Origin: Gymnorhina tibicen
Taxonomy: Eukaryota > Chordata > Aves > Passeriformes > Artamidae
NCBI GenBank assembly: GCA_013399875.1
Contig: VXAZ01005702.1
Span: 310,001-374,000, forward strand
Direction: 5' to 3'
DNA: 64,000 nucleotides
The translations under genes were made by a program, and so were the position numbers. Shown piece by piece: positions 25,901 to 38,099 of the stretch. The notes beneath the pieces are model-generated. The model made no database searches and was not told the DNA's origin. It saw nothing but the letters and a program-made list of their open reading frames with translations. Numbering within the stretch: position 1 is the first letter of the stretch; each line of letters begins with the position of its first letter.

Positions 25901-26522
25901 CAATATTCACATGTTCACAGGAAGCAAATCGCAGATTTGGGAAACAGGGTCAAGTGAAAAATTTTCAGATTAGGTGAGTATTTATTGTGTCCCAGTCTTT
26001 TTCCGCAGTCCACTGTTTGTTGAGGCGTGCTGCTTTAACCCAGTTTACTCCTCCCATTATCACATAGCTTCAGTGTTGCTTTCTCACACTGAGTGAATTA
26101 TTCACATTGAATTCGTTTCACGCTTTTTCCAAGAGAATTCTTCCAGGCAAAAAAAAGGGTTTGCACCTCAGAGAAATGAAGGGCTGCATCAGGTCCACAG
26201 TTATTTCCTCCTAAAGTCCCTAGTGATTAGCGTAAGTGTGGAACTTGGATAAAGACAAGTTTTTGGAGCATGTGAGGGAATATCTCAGTAGGTTACTGGT
26301 CTGATGCTTCCAGACTGCTCCTGGCTTTCTAAGGGGCCCACAGGCATTTTGTGTAAAGCCCACTGGCTCCTCTAAGTTAGAGCAATATTCTGTCCACAAA
26401 GGCTTCTGGAATTAATGTACATGAGGATCTTTCAGATATATCTGGACAAGATAGTCCACAACTTTGTAAGCTTGTGAAATGAATTTTGTTTAAATAGACT
26501 TTATTTTACTTGCCTTGTAATA
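19951..26522. other. AT-rich non-coding sequence, no gene recognised
   Basis: Only short open frames with no family resemblance. A slightly more GC-rich patch at about 24640-24940 contains overlapping open frames on both strands; its translation is not recognisable and could be a worn repeat. A stretch near 21070-21290 is also a little less AT-rich, but I could not match it to a repeat family. Confidence 0.55.
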
Positions 26523-27086
26523 TGTTTACTGTGGCCAGCAGCTAAACTGTCATAGCTTCTCACTCCTTCCCCACTCCTGTGGGATGGGGAGAATGTATAA
26601 TGATGGCAAGAAGGCTTATGAATCAAGATAAAGACAGTTTAATAGGTGAAATAAAATCTGCACACTCAAAGCAAAGAAGGAATTCACTCAATACTTTCCA
26701 TCAACAGGCAAATGTCCAGTCACCACCTGGGAGGTAGGGCCTTGATACTCATAGCCTGGGGAGACAAATGTCACAACCACCATCTCCCCTTCTTCTTCTT
26801 TCCCTTGAGATTTTATTGCTGAGCATGACATGACAAGGAATATGACATGGGTCAGTCTGGGTCAGTTGTTCTGGCAATGTCCCCTCCCGACTTCAGCTCA
26901 GCCTCAGCCTCCTCACTGAGGGGACAGAGTGGGAAGCAGAAAAAGCCATGACAATGTGCAGGCACTGCTCAGCAATGGCTAGAACACTGGTGTATTATTG
27001 AAGGTGGTGTCGTCACAGGTCCAAAACATGGCACCCTACGGCTCACTTTGTAGAAAGCTGACTCCACACCAGCCAGACCCAGTTCA
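26523..27086 (-). mobile_element. Solo LTR of a second avian endogenous-retrovirus family, minus strand
   Basis: On the minus strand it begins at 27086 with TGAACTGGGTCTGGCTGG and ends near 26523 with GGCCACAGTAAACA. Landmarks along the minus strand match an abundant bird LTR type: GCCATGTTTTGGACC, ATTGCTGAGCAGTGCC, TTTTCTGCTTCCCACTC, GGGAGGGGACATTG, ATGCTCAGCA, GGTGAATTCCTT-like sequence, the ATTAAACTGTCTTTATC polyadenylation region, and CTCCCCATCCCAC near the end. At about 564 bp it is near full LTR length, and no internal viral genes adjoin it. The TATA-like position reads CAATAAAA, so the promoter is probably degraded. I found no convincing target duplication at the edges, consistent with age. 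Confidence 0.87.
26638..26643 (-). promoter_or_regulatory. LTR polyadenylation signal ATTAAA (minus strand)
   Basis: TTTAAT on the + strand gives ATTAAA on the minus strand, followed by CTGTCTTTATC, in the expected place for this LTR type. Confidence 0.65.
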
Positions 27087-28481
27087 ACTTAAATGATCAG
27101 ATTTTCATCAGTAGAGTCTCCTGAACCTTTGTGATAAGTGATTATATTTTATGCAAGGTCTTTGAAATACAATTAGTTCTGGAAAGTAGATAGAGAGGGT
27201 GAACTGCTTTAGTGGAAATGGTACTACACTAACCCATATTTTGGGATTATCATCAGGTATGTAAGTATTTGGATAAGAGAAGGCATTTGCTGAAAACAAG
27301 CAAATGTTCTTTCCACACTTTCTACAGAACTAAGGTCAGAAAAGCACTGGATATGCTGGCTTTTATTAGTCATCAAACAAAATTTAGAGAGGTTTTAAAA
27401 GTAACAGTAGGTATAAAAAGCAGTTTATTTTGTGCTTCTTTCCACCTTGGAGCTGTACACATCATTAAAAAATTTATACTTTGTAAAGCCCATAGCTGTT
27501 GTAGATAAAATGTCTGCACTTTCTTCATTGCATTACAGAAGTATCAGAGGAAAAAGATAGTTAAAATTCACCATGCAGAACAGAAACTGGCACCAGTATT
27601 TTGTGGGGATTGTTCTTTTGTATATGGAAGTTCTACCTGAACTCTAAATTTTCTGTTAGGTAATATTTGGATGAGGTTAACTCAGAAATCTTCTTTCATA
27701 TGGAATAAAAGCTCCTATAGTGATTTTTTTCAAGTAGTCATAGGAAAGCCACAAAAAATGGGACTATTGTTGACCTGTAGGGAGATGATAAGAATGAATG
27801 ACTGAATGACTATGCTGTGAATTTACTTTCTGTCAACAGGTTATTCATGTGCAACATTACCATTTTGAAGCTTGTAGAATTTTTTCTTGACACTGAGAGA
27901 GACTTGAAAGTTTTATTCCATCTTGGTGGCTGAGGAGATTTTTTAGTGGCTTGTTTTAGCTGAATAGTTTCAGTATTATATGGACAGTCTAGAGCAGAGT
28001 GCTACTTTTATGTCTCCTTAAAAAAGAATACTTAAATTTAATTTTAAGCATTCATAAAGAAAGAAGTTAAAAAGCTGGGTTCGTTTTCCAAATTTCCTGG
28101 AAGGAGATTTTGGATGGAAAGGTAATACCTAGATGATCAGGCATCATTTAAAAATGTGAACTCCAATATGAAATGTTGTGAGTGACTGCTGTGATTGTAC
28201 GTACAGGGTAATTTGAAGCAAATATAAAGCATAGGTGTCCTGTGCCTGTCAATTAAATTTTTTGCATAGATCAGGTGTACAGGTCACGTACATATTGGAC
28301 ATAAAAGTACCTACTCTGTCTAAATAAAATCCTGAACTCAAGAAGTATATTGAGGCTTTCCAAATACACTTCACAGCCTTTGAAAGTTCAAGGAAAAATA
28401 ATCTGTTTTATGCCTAGTGCCACCTGTTTACACAATTCAGAGTTCAGGAAGAGGAGAAAACTTTGAAAAGTCTGCAATAAC

Positions 28482-28495
28482 AAAAAAAAAAAAAA
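28482..28495. repeat. A14 homopolymer run
   Basis: Fourteen consecutive A residues. No retrocopy body was recognised upstream, so it may be a simple run. Confidence 0.9.
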
Positions 28496-30884
28496 GCAGT
28501 TATGAATTATACATGGAAAACCAGATATGGAGATACTCTAAAACCAGAATACAGTTCAACCAGAATATGGTATTTCACAGGAAGTGAATTTTCGGAGACA
28601 AAATAAAGAAGACAGACAGATACATCTTGGTTCCTATCTTTTTCTCTGTAAGACTAAAGTGGTCCTGACTAAAACATCAAACTTAAAGAGAGATGAAGAG
28701 AAGTGGAGGTACAAAGAAGTGCTAATAGTGAAATCAAAAAAATATAAAATAGAGGAGAAAGCCACATGCAACAAGAGAAGTAGTGCATTTTATTCTATTT
28801 ATAACATGCAAATAGGTTGTGTGTGTATGGTTGGGAGCAGCTGCTGCAACAAGGTTTGTGTCTAAACTTCAGCAACAGTAAGTGTTCCTTCCACAGAGTA
28901 TTTTGCATTAGATTTGCATTGAAAACAGGAGTTGGCCTTTGGTTAGGCTGTTTCCTGTGCCTTTTACTTTAAAAGTGCATACCAAAATATTAAAGGAAAA
29001 ACATTCCACCTTTTTTCATTCAGTTGTACAATAGTTGTTTATCAGCCCAATATGAACAGGAATGCCTACCTTGTTGAGTTCACATGTTTTAAAAGCTCAG
29101 TTTGTGAAATCCTTTTCAAGATATACCTGATAACTGTATGTTTAATTCTCAAACCCAAATCAGTAGTTTTTGCAATGTTTTTGGATTTTTACAGAAGCTT
29201 TTCACCCAGACTAGCAGTGTTTAAAAAGAAAGTATCATTACTCTCCAGATTATGATGCAGGAGATCTGGCCCTTTACCTGCTCTGGTATATGTAGTTGCC
29301 TGGTTCATGTTAGAACCCAGAGTAGTACAGAGTGTTCATTTTTTGCACAAAAGATGTTGTCTACACAAATATGAAGGATGGGAAGGCACTTTCATTTTTA
29401 TGCTGATTTTGTGAGCTGCAGGTGATGGGAAATTTCTGCTTGGAATAGAATGTCACTTAGGGAGTCCCCCCAGAATCTTGACTTTCACTGTGATGTTTGA
29501 AATTCTTTTGCCAGTATGCCCTTTTATTATGGCATGGGCAGAGAACTTTCATCTGTCTCTATTCAATGCAAAACATTTGGGCCAAATGCTGTGAGTAATT
29601 AGCAGTCAATCTGCAACTGTTATTCTAATTTTTAATCATGTGCAGCTCTGCTACCATCTCTTAAAGCTCATTTGCTGGATGCTGCAAGTGGAATTGATAT
29701 TGACCTAGTCTACCTGGAGACTGCTGAACTTTTAACCTTCTTAAAAATGAATTCTTGTCTTCTTATTTCTTTATTTAACTTGTTACTAAGAGAAACAGAA
29801 GATAGTAATAGTGATAATGATTAAAAAATAGACTCAGATGAGAGTTTAAATATATGCGTAACTCAGTATCAATTACTCATTTCAATGTTCGTAAGACTTT
29901 CTTCAGTGAAAAAAAAGTTTCCAATCATCAGAAATCGTTGCTGAATTTGAAATAAAGAGTAGACTGCAAATGAGCAAGAGGTGCAACACAAATGAAGCTG
30001 GAATTTCTGAGCAGACTGTTAAGTTAGTGGAAGAATAGTATGAAAACACGTATATGTATCACCAGAAAGAAGTGTCAAAGTTAGGAAAATCACTTCTGTA
30101 TTAGAACAGAAAGTGACTCAAACTAATGTATGGACATTTTGTATTATTTAAATATCAAATAATATAGACTAACAATATATTAATGAGTACTTTCAGTAAT
30201 GTCCTATAAAACAAATATTAAATCTCTTTGGACTTTGCTATCTTTGTCATAACTTTGTGCTTCCACACTATTGAAAATTAAGGTATTAAGTTCCTTATGA
30301 ACTATCATGCAAAGTTTGAAATATCATTCTATTACATCTCCACTACATTATTTACTGAATTATTTCAATTATATCTCTCTGAAGAACTAATTTTTCTTGT
30401 TAATTTCTCAAACCTTTATTGATAACTGGAATCTGTGTCTGTGTAGAAGAGTTGAAATAAATGGGTAAAAGTTGAAAAACTCAAGGGACAATTGTTTTAA
30501 GCTGAATGATATTCCTGAATGAAATACCAACTTCCTTTTCTGGGTTTGCTAAGTAAATAAAGTGTTTTCTTCTGTTAGAAAAACTTTATAATGATTCTTG
30601 GTTTTTCCTAACACAGAGATAGGAATGCAGCAAAATCAGTATGACTGGTCTGAAAAAAAATTGAAGTTAATTTGACCTTTCAAGCTGAAAAAAAATATGC
30701 ATCTTTATGTTGTGTGCACAAAGTATTCCTGTGAATTTCTTTACCATCCTGCTCCTGAATGTTTAAATGACAGTTGTGGAAAAAAACAAAGAAAACAAAG
30801 CAAAAACCCAACAGCAACAACAGCAACAATCAAAATCAGGCAAAGGGAAGTTAAGCATTGCAAATGGGGATAGAGGCCAAGATT

Positions 30885-30923
30885 CCATGTCCATCTGGGC
30901 CCAACTGACCCAGCTGGACATGG
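30885..30923. repeat. Inverted repeat with 15-bp arms and 9-base loop
   Basis: CCATGTCCATCTGGG at 30885-30899 pairs with CCCAGCTGGACATGG at 30909-30923 with one mismatch (14 of 15). It is markedly more GC-rich than its surroundings. The arms are too short for a typical microRNA precursor. Function unknown. Confidence 0.8.
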
Positions 30924-31814
30924 GAGAAACACACCTTAAATCTAAGGTTCTACATAAACTTAAAGAAAATATCAAATGTTTTTGAAGGGATTTCTTAAGA
31001 TATTTTAGTATTTTTATGTATGTACCACATACAACCATCTTCCTCCTATCAAATGATATTAAATACATACTGGCATTTTTTGCCCATTCTTGACCCCCTG
31101 TTATGGGAATTATTCTAAAAATCCTGAACTGTTCTTCATTAATGCTGCTGGGCAAACAGAGTATGATTCTGAAGTAATTAGTAGTTTTATAGATAATTAG
31201 AATACTGTCTCTGTTCATTAACATTTCAAATCTCATTTAAATATAAATTGTAATATTCTTCTTCTGTGCAAGAGTGGGTAGTTAGTGTCATTCATGAGTA
31301 ATAAGTAATTTGTTCCTCATTAGCCATAGGAATAGATAAAGATATAGATCAACTGTGGATAGCAGATGTAGTTAAAAATGGTTACCTGTCTGGAAGGAGA
31401 ATTTAAAACAAGCAGTCATTGTTATTCTGTAATTTTGCATTTTTAATTTGGTCCTAATTCATAATTCAGAACATTTTCTATTAATTAGCTCTTTATATTA
31501 TTCATAATGAGGGTGTGAAAGTACAAAAATATTTTCTCTGAGTGACTTATGAGATACAGTGTGAAATTTTAAAATATTATTTTCATATTGGTTCAAATGA
31601 AGCACATTTATAATGTAGAGCTCTACTTCCAGATATTTTTCAAAGCCCTAGAAGAAATTTCCAGCAATAATGAAGACTGGCTATGTAATATTCTTATTTA
31701 AAAAAAATAAATCTAATCACCCTATTTTAACTGAAAGATGGCTTGAATTGATTTAGAAGAACAATTGTAGCTTTTCTCTGAAACTATATTGACATGACTT
31801 TAATAATACTAATA

Positions 31815-31831
31815 ATCATCATCATCATCAT
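31815..31831. repeat. Short (ATC)n microsatellite
   Basis: Five ATC units plus a partial one, in an AAT-rich setting. Confidence 0.9.
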
Positions 31832-32728
31832 AATAGTCATAAAAATATAGGAAAAGATCACAAGTTTCCTTTCTGTTGGCTGAGTTAGGCATCAGTCTAT
31901 AGGTATGCCACTTGGATAACAGAAAAAAAAGCAGTGTCTTGTAATCCTTCCCCTTTGTGAAACGTGGAAAGAGGAATTTGCAAGCCATCGCTGTCACACT
32001 GAAGGTCACTAATTCAACTTCTTTCTCTAAATAATCTGCATTACTTCTGTACTATTTTCATTGAGGTTTTTAGCAAAAAGCAATTATTTTAAGACTGTCG
32101 CATCAAAAATTAATTTAAAGTATGCTAGTGAGTGAAGGATGAATTAGGGAGCAAACTGAGGCAATTTGTATGTACTAAGTGAGTGAGAAGAACACACAAA
32201 CAGTGTTAGCAGAGAACCAACAAGCAAAGAGAGGGAGAGCTGGAAAAGGTTAAGACTGCTTGGTTAACACCATTGCTTGATTAACAAGGCTGTCATCAAA
32301 GCTGAAGGAATCAAATGAGACCCGTAAATAGTCATGGTAAGTTAAAACAGGAAAGTGTGTGTGCCTATAGGTATAATTAATTAATTTTGCACTTCCCTTA
32401 TTGTAAAGAAGGTCTACTTATTTACATTTTCATACATGTGTATCTTTGAGTAGACAGGAAATATGAATTACGCATGTCTATGTATGGCTGAAAAATATCT
32501 TATGATTTTAGTAAAATTATTATTCTGAACCACTGTCTGTCAGAAGCACATCAAATTATATTGAGGGGATTTTTGCCTCTCTGATTGACAGGGGAGTTTT
32601 TTGATTGTTTTTGCAAATCTATCTGATAAAATCTTCTTTATAAAACTTCTAAGGTAAGTCTGTTGATGATCTAACCTCTGTTTGTTCCTGAGTACTATAT
32701 AACCATTTTAACTCTTCTGTTGTTTCTT

Positions 32729-32830
32729 TTGAGCAACCTGATCTAGTGGAAGGTGTCCCTTGCCATGGGAATGGGGTCAGAACTAGCTGATCTTAAAGGT
32801 CCCTCCCAATTCAAATCATTCTGCTATCCT
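32729..32830 (+). mobile_element. CR1 LINE 3'-end fragment, plus strand
   Basis: About 100 bases match the terminal segment of avian CR1: GAGCAACCTGATCTAGTGGA, then GTGTCCCTTGCCATGG, then GATCTTAAAGGTCCCTCCCA and a degraded ATTCTG tail. CR1 copies are usually 5'-truncated by incomplete reverse transcription, so a piece limited to the 3' end is expected. No coding remnant is present. Confidence 0.9.
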
Positions 32831-35800
32831 CAATTTACTTATTATTAGTCTCAGCTCTTAGTCTGGTAAATACTGTACAGAATAACTAGTTTTGGACCAT
32901 GTGGTAATAAAAGCTTTTCATTTGTGTGTTTAACTTCATAGTTGCTCTATGCTTGTGTCAAAGTGAAAATTAAATATTTCTTATATTAACGATGATCAAG
33001 AGATACCACATACAGTTCTTTAGAGGTCTATCACAAGGGCCTTTCATAATGGCCTTTATAGTAATGAAAATACCTCCTCAGTATATATCAAAACATAGCA
33101 TTCTTCTTCAAAGCAAAAAGTGATGATGGAAGACTCTTGTAAGATTACCAAACACACACTGGTCTTCTAATTGTTGCATTTCCAGATAGCAAACTTCTAG
33201 GTTGTAACTGAAGCTGTTCCTATTAGTCCCTAAATCCAAGAGTTTGTAAATGATTTTAAGTCCCATTTATTTCTTACAGTTTTCATAAGCAGCTCATTCT
33301 TTCTTCTTGATATTCCAGTGTTTCTCTCAGTTGACGATGTTTCACAACCTTCACAGAATATATTGAAAGTAGGCCTAGAAGGAAAAAATTGCTCAAAAAG
33401 AATTTGGGTCAGTCCTCTGTATGGTTACTTTTTTAACATCTTCAAATACGGAGATCCAATCCACTGTATTCCCAGGAAATCTGTCACACTTTTCTTCAAA
33501 TTTTGCTTTAATATCTAACCTGATTATTTTCTATAGTTTCAGTTCATTAGGTTCTATTCATCAAAGACACAAAGGAAAGATTGGTCCCTCCTTCTTCAGT
33601 GCAACAATATTTGTGTCTGAAAGCTGTAGTAATAAACACTATGATCTTTCCTTTTTTTGGCTAAACAAACTCATTCATTCCTCTCTGCAAAGGTCATATT
33701 GATCTCTCCTGAACTCTCCCCTGTCATTCCCCATCATTCTTGACAATCAGTGCACAAACTGAACACTGAGTTCCAGCTGGTGCTTTATCAGCCCTGAGGA
33801 AAGCAAAGAGAGTAATTGCATATCTTTCAGGCAGGATTTTATTCTTATACATGTTAGTATGGTTTGCCTTTAGAGTAGCATCATGACATTATTAAGTAGC
33901 ATTTAGTTGTATAATCCACTGTAAACCAAAAGACCTTTTCTGAACTGTTATTCTCATCCTGTATTTGGTTAGAAAATAATTTCTACTTATGTGTAAAACC
34001 TTGCCTTGTCTTTATTGACTCATACTCTTTACTTTCCTCTGAGACTATTTTTTTCAGGGGGAAAAAAGGTGTTAAGAGATTATGAATTCTGATCTTTATC
34101 TTCAGCATGCCTGTAAACCATCACAACTTTTGTTCATCAACTGCATATTTCATGCATGCAGTGTTTATATCACCAGCCAAATCATTAATTGAAACACTAC
34201 ACACAACCAGAGTCAAGATAGATCCCTTGAGGAATTACATTACAAAAGAGAGATACAGGCCATAAAACATAAATGTTCTATCTATACTGTATGTTCTTAA
34301 TTTGTATATGAGAATGTCATGTAAAATGGTGTTAAAATCCCTACATAATATCATAATATCTGCAGTCTCCTAGTTATTATTTTTAAACAGATCTTTTATG
34401 ATGCCTTACAAAAGGCTGAATACCATTTGGCTTTAATGAATCCAAATTTGGTTTTGTTTGCTCCTTATTTTCATACATTTATTGATAATCTCATATTTTT
34501 CCTGTAAGCTTACCTAAATTTAAAAGAAGGATGCCTCTTCTATAATTCTATATTTCTTCTTTTACCTTTTCAAACATAGGCATTCTAATTGTCCCTTTCC
34601 AATATTCTTTAACCCTATGTGTTCCTATTAAATGGGATAAACTTGAAAAATTTCTGAATATTTTAACTAGTATTTTAAGGTTGGGTCAGTGGTTTATTTT
34701 TAATAAATGCATTGATATAGTGTAGTTAACTCACATTCTTGCAATTTCAGTCTTGCACTAAATAGTAATCTTGAAAGAACTGGAAGTGACCTTCTTCAGT
34801 GTTTTTATAAGTTGGTAGTATCAGCTCTTTGTAATAAATCAAGCTTCATCCTTCAAAACCCAATGTAGCACTTACATGTTTACAAAGATTTCATTAGAGC
34901 ATCCTGAGCTGTACATTCACCATATTCTTGGTATTTGGAAGGTTTTTCTGGATTTGGTCTTGATGGGATCTGTCTATCACTTGGTCTTTATGTTAATCTT
35001 GTTCATCCTTGAGAGGCAATACTTTATTCCCTTGTCTGTCATTCAGACTTTTCCAACTGGTTTAACTATTTGTAGCTAACTTTTATTGAGCGTTTCTGTC
35101 TTGTTTTGTGCTTTCAAACCTTAGTAAAAGTATTTTTAGTTGATTGCTCATTGTCTGACAAAAAAAACAATAATAGAAGTTAGAACTTTGAGAGTTGTAA
35201 TGAGCATCCATGCAAAAATAGAGGCATTTTTACTTGAGAAACTTTGAGACAGTAATATTACCTAAACAAAACTTATTTATAAAAAAAACCTCACATTTTA
35301 TTACTATGATGCATAGCTGTAAGAAATGATTTTTAACCAGACACTGAAAATATTTAAAGCCCCATGAGAATTTGATAGCTAATTCCTTTGCTTTTTTCTA
35401 CTCTGTGTTGACACAATATCCTCTTATATCTTTTTGTAAGAAATGTGATTTTCCTCATTGCTACAGATTAAAACTCAATTTTTTTTAATAATGTAAGAAA
35501 TATCAAGTGCCAATTTTCATTACTTTTTTTTCTCTGCTCAATGTTTCAGTGAAAGAATGTGATTTAGTCCAGCAAACACTGACTGTGACACATAAAATTT
35601 TCTACTTTCCATTCCCCATTGTGTGGGTACAGTGGTGGGGGCAGTAATTGTCCTGGTTTCACTCGTTCACCTACTTCCATTGAAGAGAGGGAGAATGTTT
35701 CAGAAAATTACTTTTCTGAGGCAGAAACTGCTAAACAAACATGATACCTAGACTTTTGAGTATACCTGGTAAGAATTTAGAGTGTCTAGAGATGCTTAAT

Positions 35801-36239
35801 TTCTTAACAGGGAAGAAATCATTAACATTCAAACTTAATGAATAAAAAAGACTCTAGTGATCTCTGTTTTCAGCAGGTACAAATGAGAGTAGTTGCTTCG
35901 TCTTCAGTGAAGCTGTGTAAATAAATACCAGCTGAGAATTGGGGCCAAGAACAGTAATTTATCAGATGCAGGCTCTGTTTTACAAAGAGAATGAACACTT
36001 AATTTTTGCATGTAATTCATCTTCATGCACTACAGCTGAAATACAAGTGTGCTGTGTCTGCCTTAACTAGCAGTAACTGTAGTATGAATTTCATTTTATG
36101 TTTTCTTTTTCCTTTTTTCCAGTTTGCATTTAGTATGTTAGGAGGCAGTAATTTAGAATCAAGAAATAGTGTCAGAAGGCTTACATGCATGCTTCTGACA
36201 AAATACAAACTTCAGATGAGAGCACAGAATAGATGGAAG
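32831..36239. other. AT-rich non-coding sequence, no gene recognised
   Basis: Unique-looking AT-rich sequence between two CR1 fragments. The frame at 34876-35079 gives a hydrophobic, intron-like translation with no family match. Nothing else supported. Confidence 0.6.
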
Positions 36240-37178
36240 AAGGATCTGGACACAAAAGTGGAATCTACAGACACTATCTGAATGTGCAGAGATGAGGTTA
36301 GGAAAGCCAAAGCCCAGCTGCAGGTAAATATATCAAGGGACATGAAGGACAACAGGAAGAGATTTTACATGTGGCAGAAAAAAAGCCCAAGGGAAAATGT
36401 GGGCACACTGTTAAATGAGTTAGGGGAGTTGGAGACAAAGAATGTGGAAATAACCAAGGTACTCCAAATATATCAAGAGAGTGATTGGGAGTTGTCGGCT
36501 TGGATTTCCAAAGGAGAAATTTTGTCTGACCAACCTAATGACCTTCTACCACAAAATTACTTGCTTGGTGGACAAGAAGAGAATGGTGGATGCTGTTTAT
36601 CTTGACTTTCGTAAAGTGTCTTTCTCACAATATCCTCATTGACAAACTGATAGAGTACAGATTAGATAAACAGAGTGAGGTAAAATGAAAACTGAAGGTT
36701 GTGATCAGTGTTGTGAAGTTCAGTTTAGAGGCCAGTCATGAACTAGTGGTGTTCCCCACGGATCAATAGTGAGGCCACTATTGTTTAGCATCTTCGTTAA
36801 GACTATAGATAATAAGGTATAGATAATAACCTTCTTATGAGATTTTATCTATTTATTTAAGTATGTGGTGGGGAGAGTAACAAAGAGGTGGCATCGTCTC
36901 AGTGGTGCACAGCTGAAGGACAAGAGGCAGTGGAGCACAAACTGAAACAAAGGAAATTCCTTTTAGGCATAAGAAAAAGCTTTTTTTACTATCAGCTTGT
37001 CCAATCACTGGACCAGGCTGCCCAGAGACTTTGTTGAGTCTCCATCTTTGGAGATGTATGAAGATATTTTAACGTGTTCCTAACCACCCTGTTCTGACTA
37101 CCCCTGCCTTGAGCTGGGAGGCTGGACTAGGTAATTTCCAAAGGTACCCTCCAACCTCAGTGATTCTGTGATGCTATG
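36240..37178 (+). mobile_element. CR1 LINE fragment with reverse-transcriptase remnants, plus strand, internally deleted
   Basis: The left part (from 36282) translates to CRDEVRKAKAQL followed by RENVGTLLNELGELETK, typical of the linker just before the CR1 reverse-transcriptase domain. In another frame, from 36583, MVDAVYLDFRKV corresponds to the DFSKAFD active-site block; the match then continues through the GVPxGS...LLF block, read here as GVPHGS near 36750. After about 36800 the palm/thumb region is missing and the sequence resumes in the CR1 3' portion (from about 36880, CAGTGGTGCACAGCTGAAGG) and reaches the terminal TGATTCTGTGATGC tail near 37178. Frame changes, stop codons and the internal deletion show it is dead. 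The exact left edge is uncertain; homology is clear from about 36282. Confidence 0.9.
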
Positions 37179-38099
37179 AATTTACTCATAAATTCAGCAG
37201 GGTTCATTACAGTAGGTGATAAGTGTTACTGGTTTGATCCTTGTTCTGAGAGGGATTTTTTTTTCCTATGAAATCACTTGTTTTGCACTATAAAGGTAAT
37301 TTTTTTTTTAGGTTCTTGCCCTGAAATGTCATAAACATTTAAAATGCACCTAACAATGATCACTGTGACTAATCTTTAAAATAATTTTTAAATGAAGGTT
37401 TGGAAAATATATATATGTGAATCAGCTTTCCCTGCAGACTACTTTTTAACACCTTATTGGATGATTCACTTTGGCTGAGCAAGTGCTTCTGAAACAAACA
37501 TACCATCAGCATCCCTCATTCCTTGTTTAATAACATGATGTCTTTAGATGAAGATGATCTCTGACTGTCTTTTTGTTTGTTTTTTTTTTCTTCCTCAAAA
37601 AAGGTAAATGATCATATTACAAAAATGTAGATGTAATTGTTTGTGGTTGCTTATTTTTTTTCCCAAATAAAAATTTGACTTATGATAAACATTTTGTTTG
37701 GTTAGTTCAAATAGGGTTAGAAAAAACTTCAGAATACCCTCTACATGTGCCAGTAACACCCTAATGGCCAATCTGAAATAACTTATATTTTTTAAGGGTT
37801 CTTCTAGACAGTGCTGAAATGCAGCTTGACAGTTTTAAAAATCAGTAACAAGAGAAAGAGAAGAGATGATACTGGACATAATTTTCAAAACTATCTTGCC
37901 TTCTATTTCCCCTCTGTTCTCCAGAGAATGGGGCATTTTTCAGGTGATTCTGCCTGAATCTTGCAAGAGAATTATTCCAAATCTACAGCCTATGACTGTA
38001 GCTACCCAACTGCACTTACCTAGTTTGGAAGATGTCTGGGGAAAATATATTACCCTGAATCTCACAGACCAAGAGAGGCAAAACTGCTACACTATTCCA
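37179..38099. other. AT-rich non-coding sequence, no gene recognised
   Basis: Several T runs near 37258-37310 and 37574-37590. No supported feature. Confidence 0.6.

Larger units (their letters stand above)
27087..32728. other. AT-rich non-coding sequence, no gene recognised
   Basis: No supported exon or transposon body. It contains an A14 run at 28482-28495, CAA/CAG-rich simple sequence near 30810-30835, a 15-bp inverted repeat at 30885-30923 and a short ATC repeat at 31815-31831. A 157-codon minus frame at 30763-31236 reads partly through the CAA/CAG simple sequence (hence poly-cysteine) and is not accepted as a gene. Confidence 0.6.

Noticed and set aside
30763..31236. 157-codon minus-strand frame
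   Set aside because: It reads through CAA/CAG simple sequence (poly-cysteine) and a hairpin; no family resemblance.
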